64,000 bases of DNA, taken from assembly GCF_013401555.1 (NCBI RefSeq), contig NZ_CP058552.1, positions 4,464,001-4,528,000 of the forward strand, read 5' to 3'. Origin of the DNA: Paenibacillus sp. E222. Its GTDB lineage: Bacteria > Bacillota > Bacilli > Paenibacillales > Paenibacillaceae. This document shows, piece after piece, positions 45,301 to 53,126 of this stretch (the stretch's first letter is position 1; every line of letters starts with the position of its first letter). A program made the translations under genes and the position numbers. The notes beneath the pieces were generated by a model that ran no database searches, was not told where the DNA came from, and worked only from the letters and a program-made list of their open reading frames with translations.

Positions 45301-45714
45301 TACACCATAGCTTCACAGGGTTTGGCAGAGCCGACAAGTGCGTTGTTCTACAACGATCAGCCGCCAGAAATGATCTTTTACCAAGGGTTGGCCTGGTTGA
45401 AGCTCCGTAACGAGAAGGAAGCCAAGCGTCGCTTCAATAAACTAATTGATTATGCTGAAAAGCATATTTTTGACGATATCCAAATGGATTATTTTGCTGT
45501 ATCCTTGCCGGATTTCCTGGTATTTGAGGATGATTTGAACCAGCGCAATGTAATCCATTGTCGATACATGAGAGGCTTGGGACTTCTGGGGCTTGGCCGT
45601 GACGAAGAAGCCGGAACCGAACTTGAGTTGGTTCTGAAAATGGAGCCAGCTCATCAAGGGGCAATGGTTCATAGAGGGTATCCCCGGCAATGGCGTGAAG
45701 GATTTCAACCTTGA
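42319..45714 (+). CDS. DUF5107-TPR protein
   Basis: 1131 residues. Residues 1-410 are DUF5107, a beta-sandwich related to galactose mutarotase and other carbohydrate-active folds (ENPYIRIEIMPEIGGRIYRA, SGGIEFNWPQHHRPNTFGPV, QTFLWWANPAVAV, HHISPGKKQWTWGNGEFGQAWDR in pieces). From about 480 to the end run a dozen or more tetratricopeptide repeats (AYYQLGVALRGQGRLDEAFA, AHYYLGNFYYDKKRPIEAIA). No signal peptide. The conserved aromatic and His residues suggest sugar binding or an enzyme, not just scaffolding. Function in bacteria is not established. With the cellulase-like gene it forms an AraC-controlled pair. Ribosome site GGGAGG. Confidence 0.88.
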   Translation: MKHEAVDHKLEVGPTGSNQVQVWETSVLIPTYEAGEADPNPMFLEKRVYQGSSGRVYPHPVIESISDVKHNKNYKLVILENPYIRIEIMPEIGGRIYRALDKTNNYDFVYYNRVIKPALVGLAGPWISGGIEFNWPQHHRPNTFGPVEYKYEENDDGSATVWVSEIDRMYGTKVTAAFKLYPDKAYLEIHAQLYNRTPEPQTFLWWANPAVAVNEYTQSVFPPDVTAVFDHGKRDVSRFPIATGTYYKQDYSEGVDISRYKNIPVPTSYMAYKSDYNFVGAYDHGVEAGLLHVANHHISPGKKQWTWGNGEFGQAWDRQLTDEDGPYIELMTGVYTDNQPDFTWLHPYEEKTFTQYFMPYKNIGVVKNASIEAAINLEVDAEAGEAVIKVYATSELEHALVELSGAATRYLQETLELSPVKVYQKVIPLESGEQEHDLKLSVRNREGRLLISYQPKRKDIERVPDAARPLVAPEELHSTEELYLAGQHLEQYRHATFEPEAYYLEGLKRDNGDIRLNVAYGTLLLRRGLYIDSEPYFRKAMERLTWRNPNPYDSEAYYQLGVALRGQGRLDEAFAAFHKSVWSAAWQDAGYFSLAQISTLKGQYVEAMEQVERSLIRNSRNYKARNLKAALLRKLGLFDKAKGYALETLELDVADFGAYNELALAYSALGDKDAAQGILSELQQLMRNDAHNYLNVIADYMNSGLYEEAIEVGERIVNPENSVYPMLYYALAALYERTGQHEHAQEARRKGQWADPIYCFPNTLFEHELLVSAVHANPEDDKAHYYLGNFYYDKKRPIEAIASWERSRELRNDYPTVHRNLGLAYYNKQNNPQAALTSLEMAFACAPHDGRIFYELDQLRKKLAWSIDERLNMLEERRDLVEKRDDLYVEYVTLLNNLKRYQEAIAALSLRNFHPWEGGEGKVTGQYKLAHTELGKQALQNGHYEAAAQHLQQALVYPLNLGEGKLEGTQENNIYYYLGMAYEGLQRESEAIASYTIASQGLAEPTSALFYNDQPPEMIFYQGLAWLKLRNEKEAKRRFNKLIDYAEKHIFDDIQMDYFAVSLPDFLVFEDDLNQRNVIHCRYMRGLGLLGLGRDEEAGTELELVLKMEPAHQGAMVHRGYPRQWREGFQP

Positions 45715-45794
45715 TGATTCCTCAAATAACATTGTCCATTGGTTGGGTCACAGAGGGAAAAATCTGTATTGCTAAAAACTAAAAAGAGGGTGTA

Positions 45795-47087
45795 ATGATA
45801 ATGGATGTAGCGCTTAGCAAGTTACCAAGCAAACTAACCATCACAATGTGGGATTTCTCCTGGTACACCATGACCTTACCGGGAGAACCATACAGCGACC
45901 TAGAGACGAGATTTAAGGAAGCGGTAGAGAGGGGCTACAATACGATCCGAATCTGTGCGATGCCCTTCTTATTGTTTACGGCGGAAGGCAAACGGTCGGG
46001 CCCGTTACACTTCGGTAGTCTTGGTGAGATCGGACAGCGGACACGCTGGTACAGCTGTCGGGGCGGCGCCGAGCTGGATGGGCATGCGCATTTGCTGGAG
46101 TTGTTCAGACAGGCCAAGGCCCATGGCTGTTATATCATGCTGTCTTCGTGGGAATATCAGCAGAGCCCCAGCTTTCTGGCTTTTCCCGGGTTGCGCGATG
46201 AGCTGGCTGCCATAGCTCCGGAGGAGCGATTTATGGCTATTGCGAGATCCATGGATCAGCTTATCCGGTATATAAAAGCAGAAGGATACGATAAGCAGAT
46301 CGTCTACGCGGAGCTGCATAATGAGGTGGAGTTCGGGCAATTGACCGAGATTGGAACCGCTCAAGGTATTGCCCCGTCCAATGTACCGGCACTAGTGGAA
46401 GCCATGCAGCCTTATATTGAAGAGGCCGTAGGTTATCTTAGAAGTGTGCACCCGGATATCCTGATGACAGCAAGCTATACACTAAATGAAGCCTATCCCA
46501 AATCCTATGTAGCGGGAAATTTACAGGTTGCACATTTTCATCTCTATATCAAAGGGGTATTGAGTGAATTAACCGAAGCGGCAGGACTTGAGGGTGACCA
46601 GGCACCTTTTCCCGGCGCATTCGTCCAATCGCTCCTGCGGGAGGATGCGCCTCCATTTGAAGAGTACTCGCTACCCCGTGGCCAAGAATGGAGGATGGAA
46701 GGAAATCCGGTAGGGCTTAGACTGCTTTATCTGCATGACTGGGTGGAGCCAGACCAATGGGATCTTTTTTTATATGACAATTACAGTAAACATAAGCTGG
46801 CAATGCTGCAAAAGGCAGATATGCGCTTGGAGGAAGCTCATGAATGGGCGGCTCATTCCGGGTTGCCAGTCGTTATAGGGGAAGGATACGTTGGTTATAC
46901 GCCGCTGTTAGCGGGATTCGAGGAGGGGCCTGTGGGGAAATTTATTGCAGAGTACGCGCTGCGAAAAGGAATGGCTCTGGGCTTCTGGGGAATGACTCTA
47001 TGCTCTAACTGTGCACCGCATCATCCATTCTGGGATGATATCGCCTGGCAACAGAAATGGAACCGCTATATTCTTGATTCGAAATAG
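45795..47087 (+). CDS. Cellulase-like glycoside hydrolase (clan GH-A type), intracellular
   Basis: 430 residues, TIM barrel of the cellulase-like group. Catalytic acid/base Glu in AELHNEVEF (E177) and nucleophile Glu in VVIGEGYVGY (E363) sit at the ends of strands 4 and 7 as in clan GH-A. MWDFSWYTM near the start and AHFHLYIKGVL in the middle line the cleft. No signal peptide, so it hydrolyses an imported oligosaccharide. GAGGGTG precedes ATG. It follows the DUF5107-TPR gene by 80 bases and probably shares its transcript. The specific glycan is not known. Confidence 0.85.
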   Translation: MIMDVALSKLPSKLTITMWDFSWYTMTLPGEPYSDLETRFKEAVERGYNTIRICAMPFLLFTAEGKRSGPLHFGSLGEIGQRTRWYSCRGGAELDGHAHLLELFRQAKAHGCYIMLSSWEYQQSPSFLAFPGLRDELAAIAPEERFMAIARSMDQLIRYIKAEGYDKQIVYAELHNEVEFGQLTEIGTAQGIAPSNVPALVEAMQPYIEEAVGYLRSVHPDILMTASYTLNEAYPKSYVAGNLQVAHFHLYIKGVLSELTEAAGLEGDQAPFPGAFVQSLLREDAPPFEEYSLPRGQEWRMEGNPVGLRLLYLHDWVEPDQWDLFLYDNYSKHKLAMLQKADMRLEEAHEWAAHSGLPVVIGEGYVGYTPLLAGFEEGPVGKFIAEYALRKGMALGFWGMTLCSNCAPHHPFWDDIAWQQKWNRYILDSK

Positions 47088-47303
47088 CAGTTATATTAGG
47101 CAGGAACCAAACTTGATCTGCGCCTCTTATCAGAAACGTCGTACATCAGAGGGAATACTTAACTATATTCGTACACTACGACTAAAGGAAGAAAATAAGA
47201 AAAAAAAGTCACTCCCCTAGATTTTCATCTGAATTAATTTCTTATTATTGGATTGGCCAAAATTTATGATTTCATAAGGGCTACATCCCACTTTTGCATT
47301 ATC

Positions 47304-47336
47304 AGGTTAGCCAGAATCTTCTGGTTAGCCTTTTTG
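47304..47336 (+). terminator. Terminator downstream of the cellulase-like gene
   Basis: 12-bp stem with two G-U pairs (47304-47315 with 47320-47331), 4-base loop, T-run. The stretch 47088-47303 holds no gene that I can support. Confidence 0.75.
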
Positions 47337-47429
47337 TCGATTGAATAACATGGTACTAGATGATAATGTGAATTAAGGGAGAGGCTTCCTCAATGGAGGG
47401 AATATATTATTTGAATCGAGGTTCTGAAT

Positions 47430-47795
47430 ATGAAGGTAAAACGAATTGTTACCAATATTCATACGGAGAACGTTGCAGCAGCAAAAAGCTTTTATCAGGA
47501 CGTGCTTGAACTTGATTCATTGATGAATCAGGGTTGGATTGAAACCTACGGATTACTTGGGGAGGATAACGTTCAAATAAGTATTGCCACACAAGGTGGC
47601 TCCAATACACCTACACCTGATCTTTCGATTGAAGTCGATGATGTTGATGTAGTGTACGAACGCATGAAAAGCGCTGGTTATACAATAGAATATGAACTTA
47701 CGGATGAGCCTTGGGGAGTTCGTCGATTCTATGTCCGTGATCCATTTGGTAAGTTAATCAACATTCTTGCCCATAGACATGGCTGTTCAAATTAA
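47430..47795 (+). CDS. VOC/glyoxalase-fold protein
   Basis: 121 residues, one VOC unit of two beta-alpha-beta-beta-beta modules: AAAKSFYQDVLELDSLMNQG, then SIEVDDVDVVYERMKSAGYT, RRFYVRDPFGKLINILAH. The family contains glyoxalases, dioxygenases and antibiotic-binding proteins (bleomycin, fosfomycin resistance). N-terminal metal His is replaced by Asn/His in TNIHTEN and the late Glu by Asn in KLINIL, so a metal enzyme is doubtful; a binding role is as likely. Single gene. Confidence 0.85.
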   Translation: MKVKRIVTNIHTENVAAAKSFYQDVLELDSLMNQGWIETYGLLGEDNVQISIATQGGSNTPTPDLSIEVDDVDVVYERMKSAGYTIEYELTDEPWGVRRFYVRDPFGKLINILAHRHGCSN

Positions 47796-47979
47796 ATCAT
47801 TTTCTTTAAAAAGTATTGTTTATTGGCTTGAAGTATTGGTATTCTTTTCTTGGATGTTATGATTTAATAAATATCTTAATTTCGAGGAGTACGCTGACAC
47901 ATAATTGAAACAGAGAGATTAATGTTTGTGTCCAAGGTAAAAGCAGATTATTCATCACTATTAACGGGGGGAAACAAGA

Positions 47980-49506
47980 ATGATGAATGTTTTGTTGGTG
48001 GATGATGAGCCATGGGTACTGGAAGGTCTACGAACAATGGTAAATTGGAACAAATACGGTTTTCAAATTTGTGGAGAGGCCGAGAACGGAAATGCTGCTT
48101 GGGCCATTATTGAGGATCTTCAGCCAGACCTGGTATTTACAGATATTCATATGCCTTCCGTTAGTGGACTTGAGCTGATTGGCCGTTCGATGCAAAAACT
48201 AGCCAAACCGCCGCGATTTGTCATATTAAGCGGATACGATAGCTTCGATTATGCGAAAACAGCGCTGGAACAGCGTGTGGAGGATTATTTACTCAAACCC
48301 ATTGATGAGGTTGAGATTGAAAACGTATTAGAACAGATGAGTCTTAAAATTCAGAACGAGCTTGTCTCAGAGAAATTGCATCAACACGAGCGTACTTTAT
48401 ATGTAAATTGTTTGTTCAACCGCCTGTTTCAAGGGGAGGACAGCAGCGAACTGCAAGCCGAAGTGGAAAGTTTATTGCAAATGGAGGGTCATGAGAACAT
48501 GGCCTGTCTTTTAATTGAGACGGATTCATGCAATGAGGAAATACAGTCACACGTACAGCGTTTTGCAAGCGATCATCACTATGAATTTTTTATGGATGCT
48601 GAAGGAAGAATGGGTGTGTTTGCTGCTGAAATTGAAGATTCTTTGAGCTGGCTTGAGAGGTTAGGGGGAAACCTGTTTGAGATGTACTCCGATCATGCAT
48701 CGATCATTATGGCATTTGGATATCATTCAGGTGGAGTAGGCGCTATGCGGACGGTATATGAAAAAGCATTATCTACGCTAAAATGGAAGCGTTATCAGAA
48801 AGGGAGCGGTATTTTTCACGATCAAGATTTGCCACGAAATGGTAGCATCGCAACCGTAAACCAAAAAGCTTTGACTAATCTGTTTAGAACTATTTTAACA
48901 GGTGAAGAGGATGGGCTGGAGAGAGGCGTGCAAGAGCTGCTTGCGAATCCAGACCGGGGGTTACCTGTGTCGGATATAGAATATGTTCGTGTACAATTGC
49001 TCGCCCTTGAAATGGGAGTTCTCAAGCAGCTGAAGGAGCTGGATGGAGATGTTGACAGGTTTGTGTTGCAGTTGCAACCTATGTTAGGAGGCTTAACTGA
49101 TATTGACTCTTATCCTGCATTTCGGGAATATGCGCTTATATTAAGTCTCAACGCTTTGAGAGCTCTTCAGGAGCAGCGGAAAGAAAAAGAATGCAGCACG
49201 ATTTTTCGTGTGGTGCAATATGTTAACCAGGAGTTTCGGGAGAAGCTGCAGCTCCAGGAACTTGCACAGAAATTTCATATGAATGCCAACTATTTGGGGC
49301 AAGCCTTCAAACAGCAGACGGGTAAGTCTTTTCGGGAATATCTGAATGATAAACGGATCGAGGAAGCCAAGAGGCTGCTTCGTCAGAGCTGTTCCAGCAT
49401 AGCCGAAGTTGCGGTCCATTCAGGGTACCCCAATGCCGATTATTTTGTAAGTCAGTTCAAACGAATGACGGGGATGGCTCCTTCTGCATACCGGAAACAA
49501 CTGTAG
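47980..49506 (+). CDS. YesN-type response regulator (first of two around one kinase)
   Basis: 508 residues. Receiver domain 1-120 with D9, D55 (LVFTDIHMPS) and Lys in YLLKP; a long middle domain; AraC DNA-binding domain 405-508 (LQELAQKFHMNANYLGQAFK, IAEVAVHSGYPNADYFVSQFK). Starts at ATG 47980 after GGGGG; ATG 47983 is also possible. The kinase begins 33 bases downstream. Likely activator of the xylan operon at 53127. Confidence 0.93.
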   Translation: MMNVLLVDDEPWVLEGLRTMVNWNKYGFQICGEAENGNAAWAIIEDLQPDLVFTDIHMPSVSGLELIGRSMQKLAKPPRFVILSGYDSFDYAKTALEQRVEDYLLKPIDEVEIENVLEQMSLKIQNELVSEKLHQHERTLYVNCLFNRLFQGEDSSELQAEVESLLQMEGHENMACLLIETDSCNEEIQSHVQRFASDHHYEFFMDAEGRMGVFAAEIEDSLSWLERLGGNLFEMYSDHASIIMAFGYHSGGVGAMRTVYEKALSTLKWKRYQKGSGIFHDQDLPRNGSIATVNQKALTNLFRTILTGEEDGLERGVQELLANPDRGLPVSDIEYVRVQLLALEMGVLKQLKELDGDVDRFVLQLQPMLGGLTDIDSYPAFREYALILSLNALRALQEQRKEKECSTIFRVVQYVNQEFREKLQLQELAQKFHMNANYLGQAFKQQTGKSFREYLNDKRIEEAKRLLRQSCSSIAEVAVHSGYPNADYFVSQFKRMTGMAPSAYRKQL

Positions 49507-49539
49507 ATACACTCGACAAGTAACAAATGAAGGATGGCG

Positions 49540-51372
49540 ATGGAAGATATGCTTAAAAAAATCCGATTTCGCGGCATCGTGAACGATATTCCTTTGAACT
49601 ACAAGTTTATGCTGATCTATGTTTTTGGTATTTTGCTTCCAATCATAGCAAGCAATTATTTGTTCATGGATCGGATGTCGGGGCTAATCAAGGAGCGGGA
49701 AGAACAGAATTTGCAAATCTCACTGGGGCGGGCCAGAAAGGATATTCACACCATGATTGACGGGGGGGTAGCTGTCAGTCACGCCTTAATCACGGACAAG
49801 CTGTTGTCTGAATCTATGGATCGTGTATACAATGGCCAGCTGGATTTCTACAATACATTCGACGAGCAGCTGCGCCATCGGATGACTTCCTATATTCCCG
49901 TGAACAATCAGATTCAGCGAATCGGCATCTACACGGATAACCCAACCATTGTGTCAGGAGGGGACTATTATTATCTGGGCAGCTCAATGAAAACCAGTGC
50001 CTGGTACAGACAATGGGAAAAGGCAGGGGAAACACTAAGTGTGCTCGCTTATCGCGATCAGGCGGTGAATGATCGCGCGGCGACCTCGTCTTATTTTAGC
50101 GTGATTGAAAAAATGGACTATTACAACGCAGACAACTCTTACAAGAAGTTGGTACGCATTGATTTTTACCTGAATCGGTTCTATGACGTTATTGCAAGAG
50201 AGAAAAGTTCGCTGGACCTGTATCTGGTCAACGCCGAGAATCAAATTATCGTGTCCACAGATGACAAGTATCAGGGCGAGGTAGGTAGTGATTATGCGTT
50301 ATTCGATACGAGCAAGGCGGCAGACCAGGACCTACATATCGTCCCGATTGGCAATGCCAGCTATGTGAAAGGTTGGAAGCTCATTGGCGTGCCTCAGGAA
50401 ACACGTGTCAAACAAGCAATGCTTTCCATGAAACTATATTACGGCATGCTGGCCGGTATCATTACTTTGGTTACCTCCATCTTCATCTATGTCATGCTGC
50501 GTTCATACAATTATCGAGTGAAGCGTCTGTCCAGACATATGCAAAAGGTGGGTAACGAGAAATTTGATCTGATCAACATTGATGGTGGACAGGATGAAAT
50601 AGGTCATCTGATTCGTAATTTCAATATGATGACCGCACAGATCCATTCCTTGATCAATAATGTGTACAAGCTTGAAATTCAGCAGCGGAGCCAGGAAGCT
50701 GAGCGCATTCGCGCTGAGCTGAATTTGCTGCAAAGCCAAATGAATCCCCATTTTTTATTCAATACGCTCAATGCGCTGCTGGTGGTCAGCACCAAAAACA
50801 ATTATGCGGATGTTAAGGATATTATCAAGGACCTATCCAAGCTGCTTCGCCGTCTGTTGAATTGGAAGGACGATGTGGTCACCCTGGAAGAAGAGATGAG
50901 TTTTACGGTCATGTATCTGGGAATTGAAAAATTCCGTTTTCGAGACAAGTTTGAATTTTACATTGATATTAGCGATGAGGCGAGTCAGTATAGAATTCCC
51001 AAAATGAGTATCCAGCAATTGGCCGAGAATGCATGTAAACACGGAATTCAGGCTATTGAGGGGCTCGGCTATGTGAAAATTAAAGCGGAAGTTGTGAGCG
51101 AGCGCCTGCGCGTCGTTGTATCTGATAATGGTAAGGGCATGAACAAGGAACGGTTACAAGAGGTTCTGTATCATATGCGAAGCAAGGAGGAGAGCGGGGA
51201 GAGTAATATTGGCATACGTAACGTATATCGCCGTCTTGAATTGTATTATGACGATAAAGTGAATTTTAACCTGGTGAGCAGAATAGGTGAGGGGACAGAG
51301 GTCTCATTCGAAATACCGTTGCAACTGCTAGAGCATCAGGGTAAAGAGGGAGGTAGAGACAATGGCATTTAA
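49540..51372 (+). CDS. YesM-type sensor histidine kinase
   Basis: 610 residues. Membrane helix at about 20-40, extracellular sensor to about 300, helix near 305-325, HAMP, His_kinase H-box SQMNPHFLFNTLNALL (His near 404) and ATPase domain (LAENACKHGIQ, VSDNGKGMN, SNIGIRNVYRRLELYY). Start is uncertain: ATG 49540 best fits GAAGGA, while 49534 and 49549 are in frame too. It overlaps the second response regulator gene by 11 bases. Probably senses xylo-oligosaccharides or arabinoxylan fragments outside the cell. Confidence 0.92.
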   Translation: MEDMLKKIRFRGIVNDIPLNYKFMLIYVFGILLPIIASNYLFMDRMSGLIKEREEQNLQISLGRARKDIHTMIDGGVAVSHALITDKLLSESMDRVYNGQLDFYNTFDEQLRHRMTSYIPVNNQIQRIGIYTDNPTIVSGGDYYYLGSSMKTSAWYRQWEKAGETLSVLAYRDQAVNDRAATSSYFSVIEKMDYYNADNSYKKLVRIDFYLNRFYDVIAREKSSLDLYLVNAENQIIVSTDDKYQGEVGSDYALFDTSKAADQDLHIVPIGNASYVKGWKLIGVPQETRVKQAMLSMKLYYGMLAGIITLVTSIFIYVMLRSYNYRVKRLSRHMQKVGNEKFDLINIDGGQDEIGHLIRNFNMMTAQIHSLINNVYKLEIQQRSQEAERIRAELNLLQSQMNPHFLFNTLNALLVVSTKNNYADVKDIIKDLSKLLRRLLNWKDDVVTLEEEMSFTVMYLGIEKFRFRDKFEFYIDISDEASQYRIPKMSIQQLAENACKHGIQAIEGLGYVKIKAEVVSERLRVVVSDNGKGMNKERLQEVLYHMRSKEESGESNIGIRNVYRRLELYYDDKVNFNLVSRIGEGTEVSFEIPLQLLEHQGKEGGRDNGI

Positions 51373-52900
51373 AGTGCTGCTGATTGATGATGAACCATGG
51401 GCGCTAGAGGGCTTGGAGCTGGTGATTCCATGGGAAAGTCTTGGCTTTGAGGTAGGCGCTTTGTGCGGCAATGGTGCGGAAGGATTAAAACGAATGGAAG
51501 AGCTAAAGCCCGATCTTGTTGTGGTGGATATTCATATGCCAATCATGAATGGACTTGAAATGATTGAAGAATGGCGGCGTAGAGGTAACTGGTCGACCAA
51601 GTTCATTATTCTTACGGGGTACAGCGATTTTGAGTTTGCGCGAAAAGCGCTTAAATTCAAAGTTTCCGGTTATCTCTTAAAGCCATTGGACGAGGAACAG
51701 GCGGAGTCCGAAATTCGTATGATGGGCAAGGAACTGATGAAGGAGCAAGAGCAGCTTTATATTGGGCAGATCGCATTGAGAGAGCAGGAGATTTTGACAA
51801 TGAAGGAGGCTTTATTAGGCAAAGTGCTGTCAGCAGAAGGGACTCAATTAATGGACTCACTGTCCCGGTCAGCTGAATCCTGGAATGTCTGCCTGGTTCA
51901 GGTGTCGGAGAAAGACTTTGGCCAGTGGAGCAGTCTTGCTTCAGAGGTTATGAACGGACGGCATGTTATTTATATCATTCGTATGCGAAATGATCTCGTA
52001 TCTATTGTGTTCGGCGATGTTTCCCCCGGGCCGCAGAGAACGAGCGACAATTTAAGAAAACAATTAGAAGCACTGGCTCGCCGTCTGGCGGGCTTTCGTA
52101 CATATATGGCGATTGGCTCAACCGAATCCTCTCTTCATCACATCAGCAACTCCCGTATAACAGCAGAGAAGGCGCTGCTGCACGCCTTTTATGAAGTGGA
52201 AGGGAACAGCATATTGGATTATACCGATCTCCAGAACCATGATTTTCAAAGGCATTACCAACAGGTTGAACTGATTGAGCGAGTGCTGGGAGCACTTCAG
52301 CTCATTGATTACAATAACTACCAGTCCGCTGTGGAGTTTATAGAGCAATCTTTTCGACAGATGCGGGTCCATCCGGATGAGGCTCGGAAATTTGTAATTT
52401 ACCTTCTTCATGAAATTCGGGCTTACATGAGGGCGCAAATGGCTGAAGATTCAGAGAATTACCGTTTGTTCGAAATCCCGGATCTGGATGAAGCACTGTT
52501 AACCTTTGATGATTTGATCGGCATGCTGCATTCGTGCGGTAGAGTCTGCTTTGAGTTATTGCTTAAAGAGAGCGTATTCGAAGCGCAGGGTATTGTGCAG
52601 GATATCAACGACTACATACATGCGCATTTCCGGGAGGCATTGACGATTAAGATGCTGTCTGAACGTTTCTTCCTGCATCCGGCTTACTTAGGGCAACTGT
52701 TGATACGCAAAAATGGAATCGGCTTCAATGAACTGCTTCATAACCTGAGGGTTGAGGAGGCATGTCGGTTGCTACAGATGAATCAGTACAAAAATAGCGA
52801 GGTCTCGGAAAAGGTTGGATACGCCAATTACCATCATTTTTTAAAACAGTTTGAGAAACGCATGGGAATGTCTCCTACCGAATATAAGAAAAACGTCTAG
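51362..52900 (+). CDS. YesN-type response regulator (second of two)
   Basis: 512 residues. Receiver domain with D10, D56 (LVVVDIHMPI) and Lys in YLLKP, middle domain, AraC domain 408-512 (IKMLSERFFLHPAYLGQLLI, NSEVSEKVGYANYHHFLKQF). ATG lies inside the kinase gene, so translation is coupled to it. Both this and the 47980 protein keep a full phosphoacceptor site, so one kinase may feed two regulators. Confidence 0.93.
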   Translation: MAFKVLLIDDEPWALEGLELVIPWESLGFEVGALCGNGAEGLKRMEELKPDLVVVDIHMPIMNGLEMIEEWRRRGNWSTKFIILTGYSDFEFARKALKFKVSGYLLKPLDEEQAESEIRMMGKELMKEQEQLYIGQIALREQEILTMKEALLGKVLSAEGTQLMDSLSRSAESWNVCLVQVSEKDFGQWSSLASEVMNGRHVIYIIRMRNDLVSIVFGDVSPGPQRTSDNLRKQLEALARRLAGFRTYMAIGSTESSLHHISNSRITAEKALLHAFYEVEGNSILDYTDLQNHDFQRHYQQVELIERVLGALQLIDYNNYQSAVEFIEQSFRQMRVHPDEARKFVIYLLHEIRAYMRAQMAEDSENYRLFEIPDLDEALLTFDDLIGMLHSCGRVCFELLLKESVFEAQGIVQDINDYIHAHFREALTIKMLSERFFLHPAYLGQLLIRKNGIGFNELLHNLRVEEACRLLQMNQYKNSEVSEKVGYANYHHFLKQFEKRMGMSPTEYKKNV

Positions 52901-52908
52901 CAACGTAC

Positions 52909-52946
52909 CTTCTAGGAAGCCAGACCGCGTATCGTAGAAGTTTTTC
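52909..52946 (+). terminator. Possible terminator after the second response regulator
   Basis: CTTCTA / TAGAAG 6-bp stem with a 20-base loop, then five T. Weak stem. Confidence 0.4.
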
Positions 52947-53082
52947 TTGATATGTCAGGAAGCATTGCTCTGAAGTTTAACCATTTCAAGATATGATAAG
53001 AAAACCTGAGCTTTTCTCGGAAAGAGCTATAATTCGAATATAGTTTCCATGTAGATGTAAATTTATAATTAAATTATTCAAA

Positions 53083-53096
53083 TGAAAGGGCTTTCA
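53083..53096 (+). promoter_or_regulatory. cre-like site upstream of the xylan operon
   Basis: TGAAAGGGCTTTCA, 13 of 14 positions of the CcpA consensus TGWAANCGNTNWCA (the central C is G) and palindromic. It lies 30 bases before the binding-protein start. Confidence 0.6.
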
Positions 53097-53126
53097 TGCA
53101 GTAAGACCAAACTTTGGAGGTGCTTT

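Noticed and set aside
52960..53045. Palindrome around AGCTTTTCTCGGAAAGAGCT with adjacent TATAAT upstream of the xylan operon
   Set aside because: The palindrome is imperfect and no -35 box fits at 16-18 bases, so I did not list it as promoter or operator.
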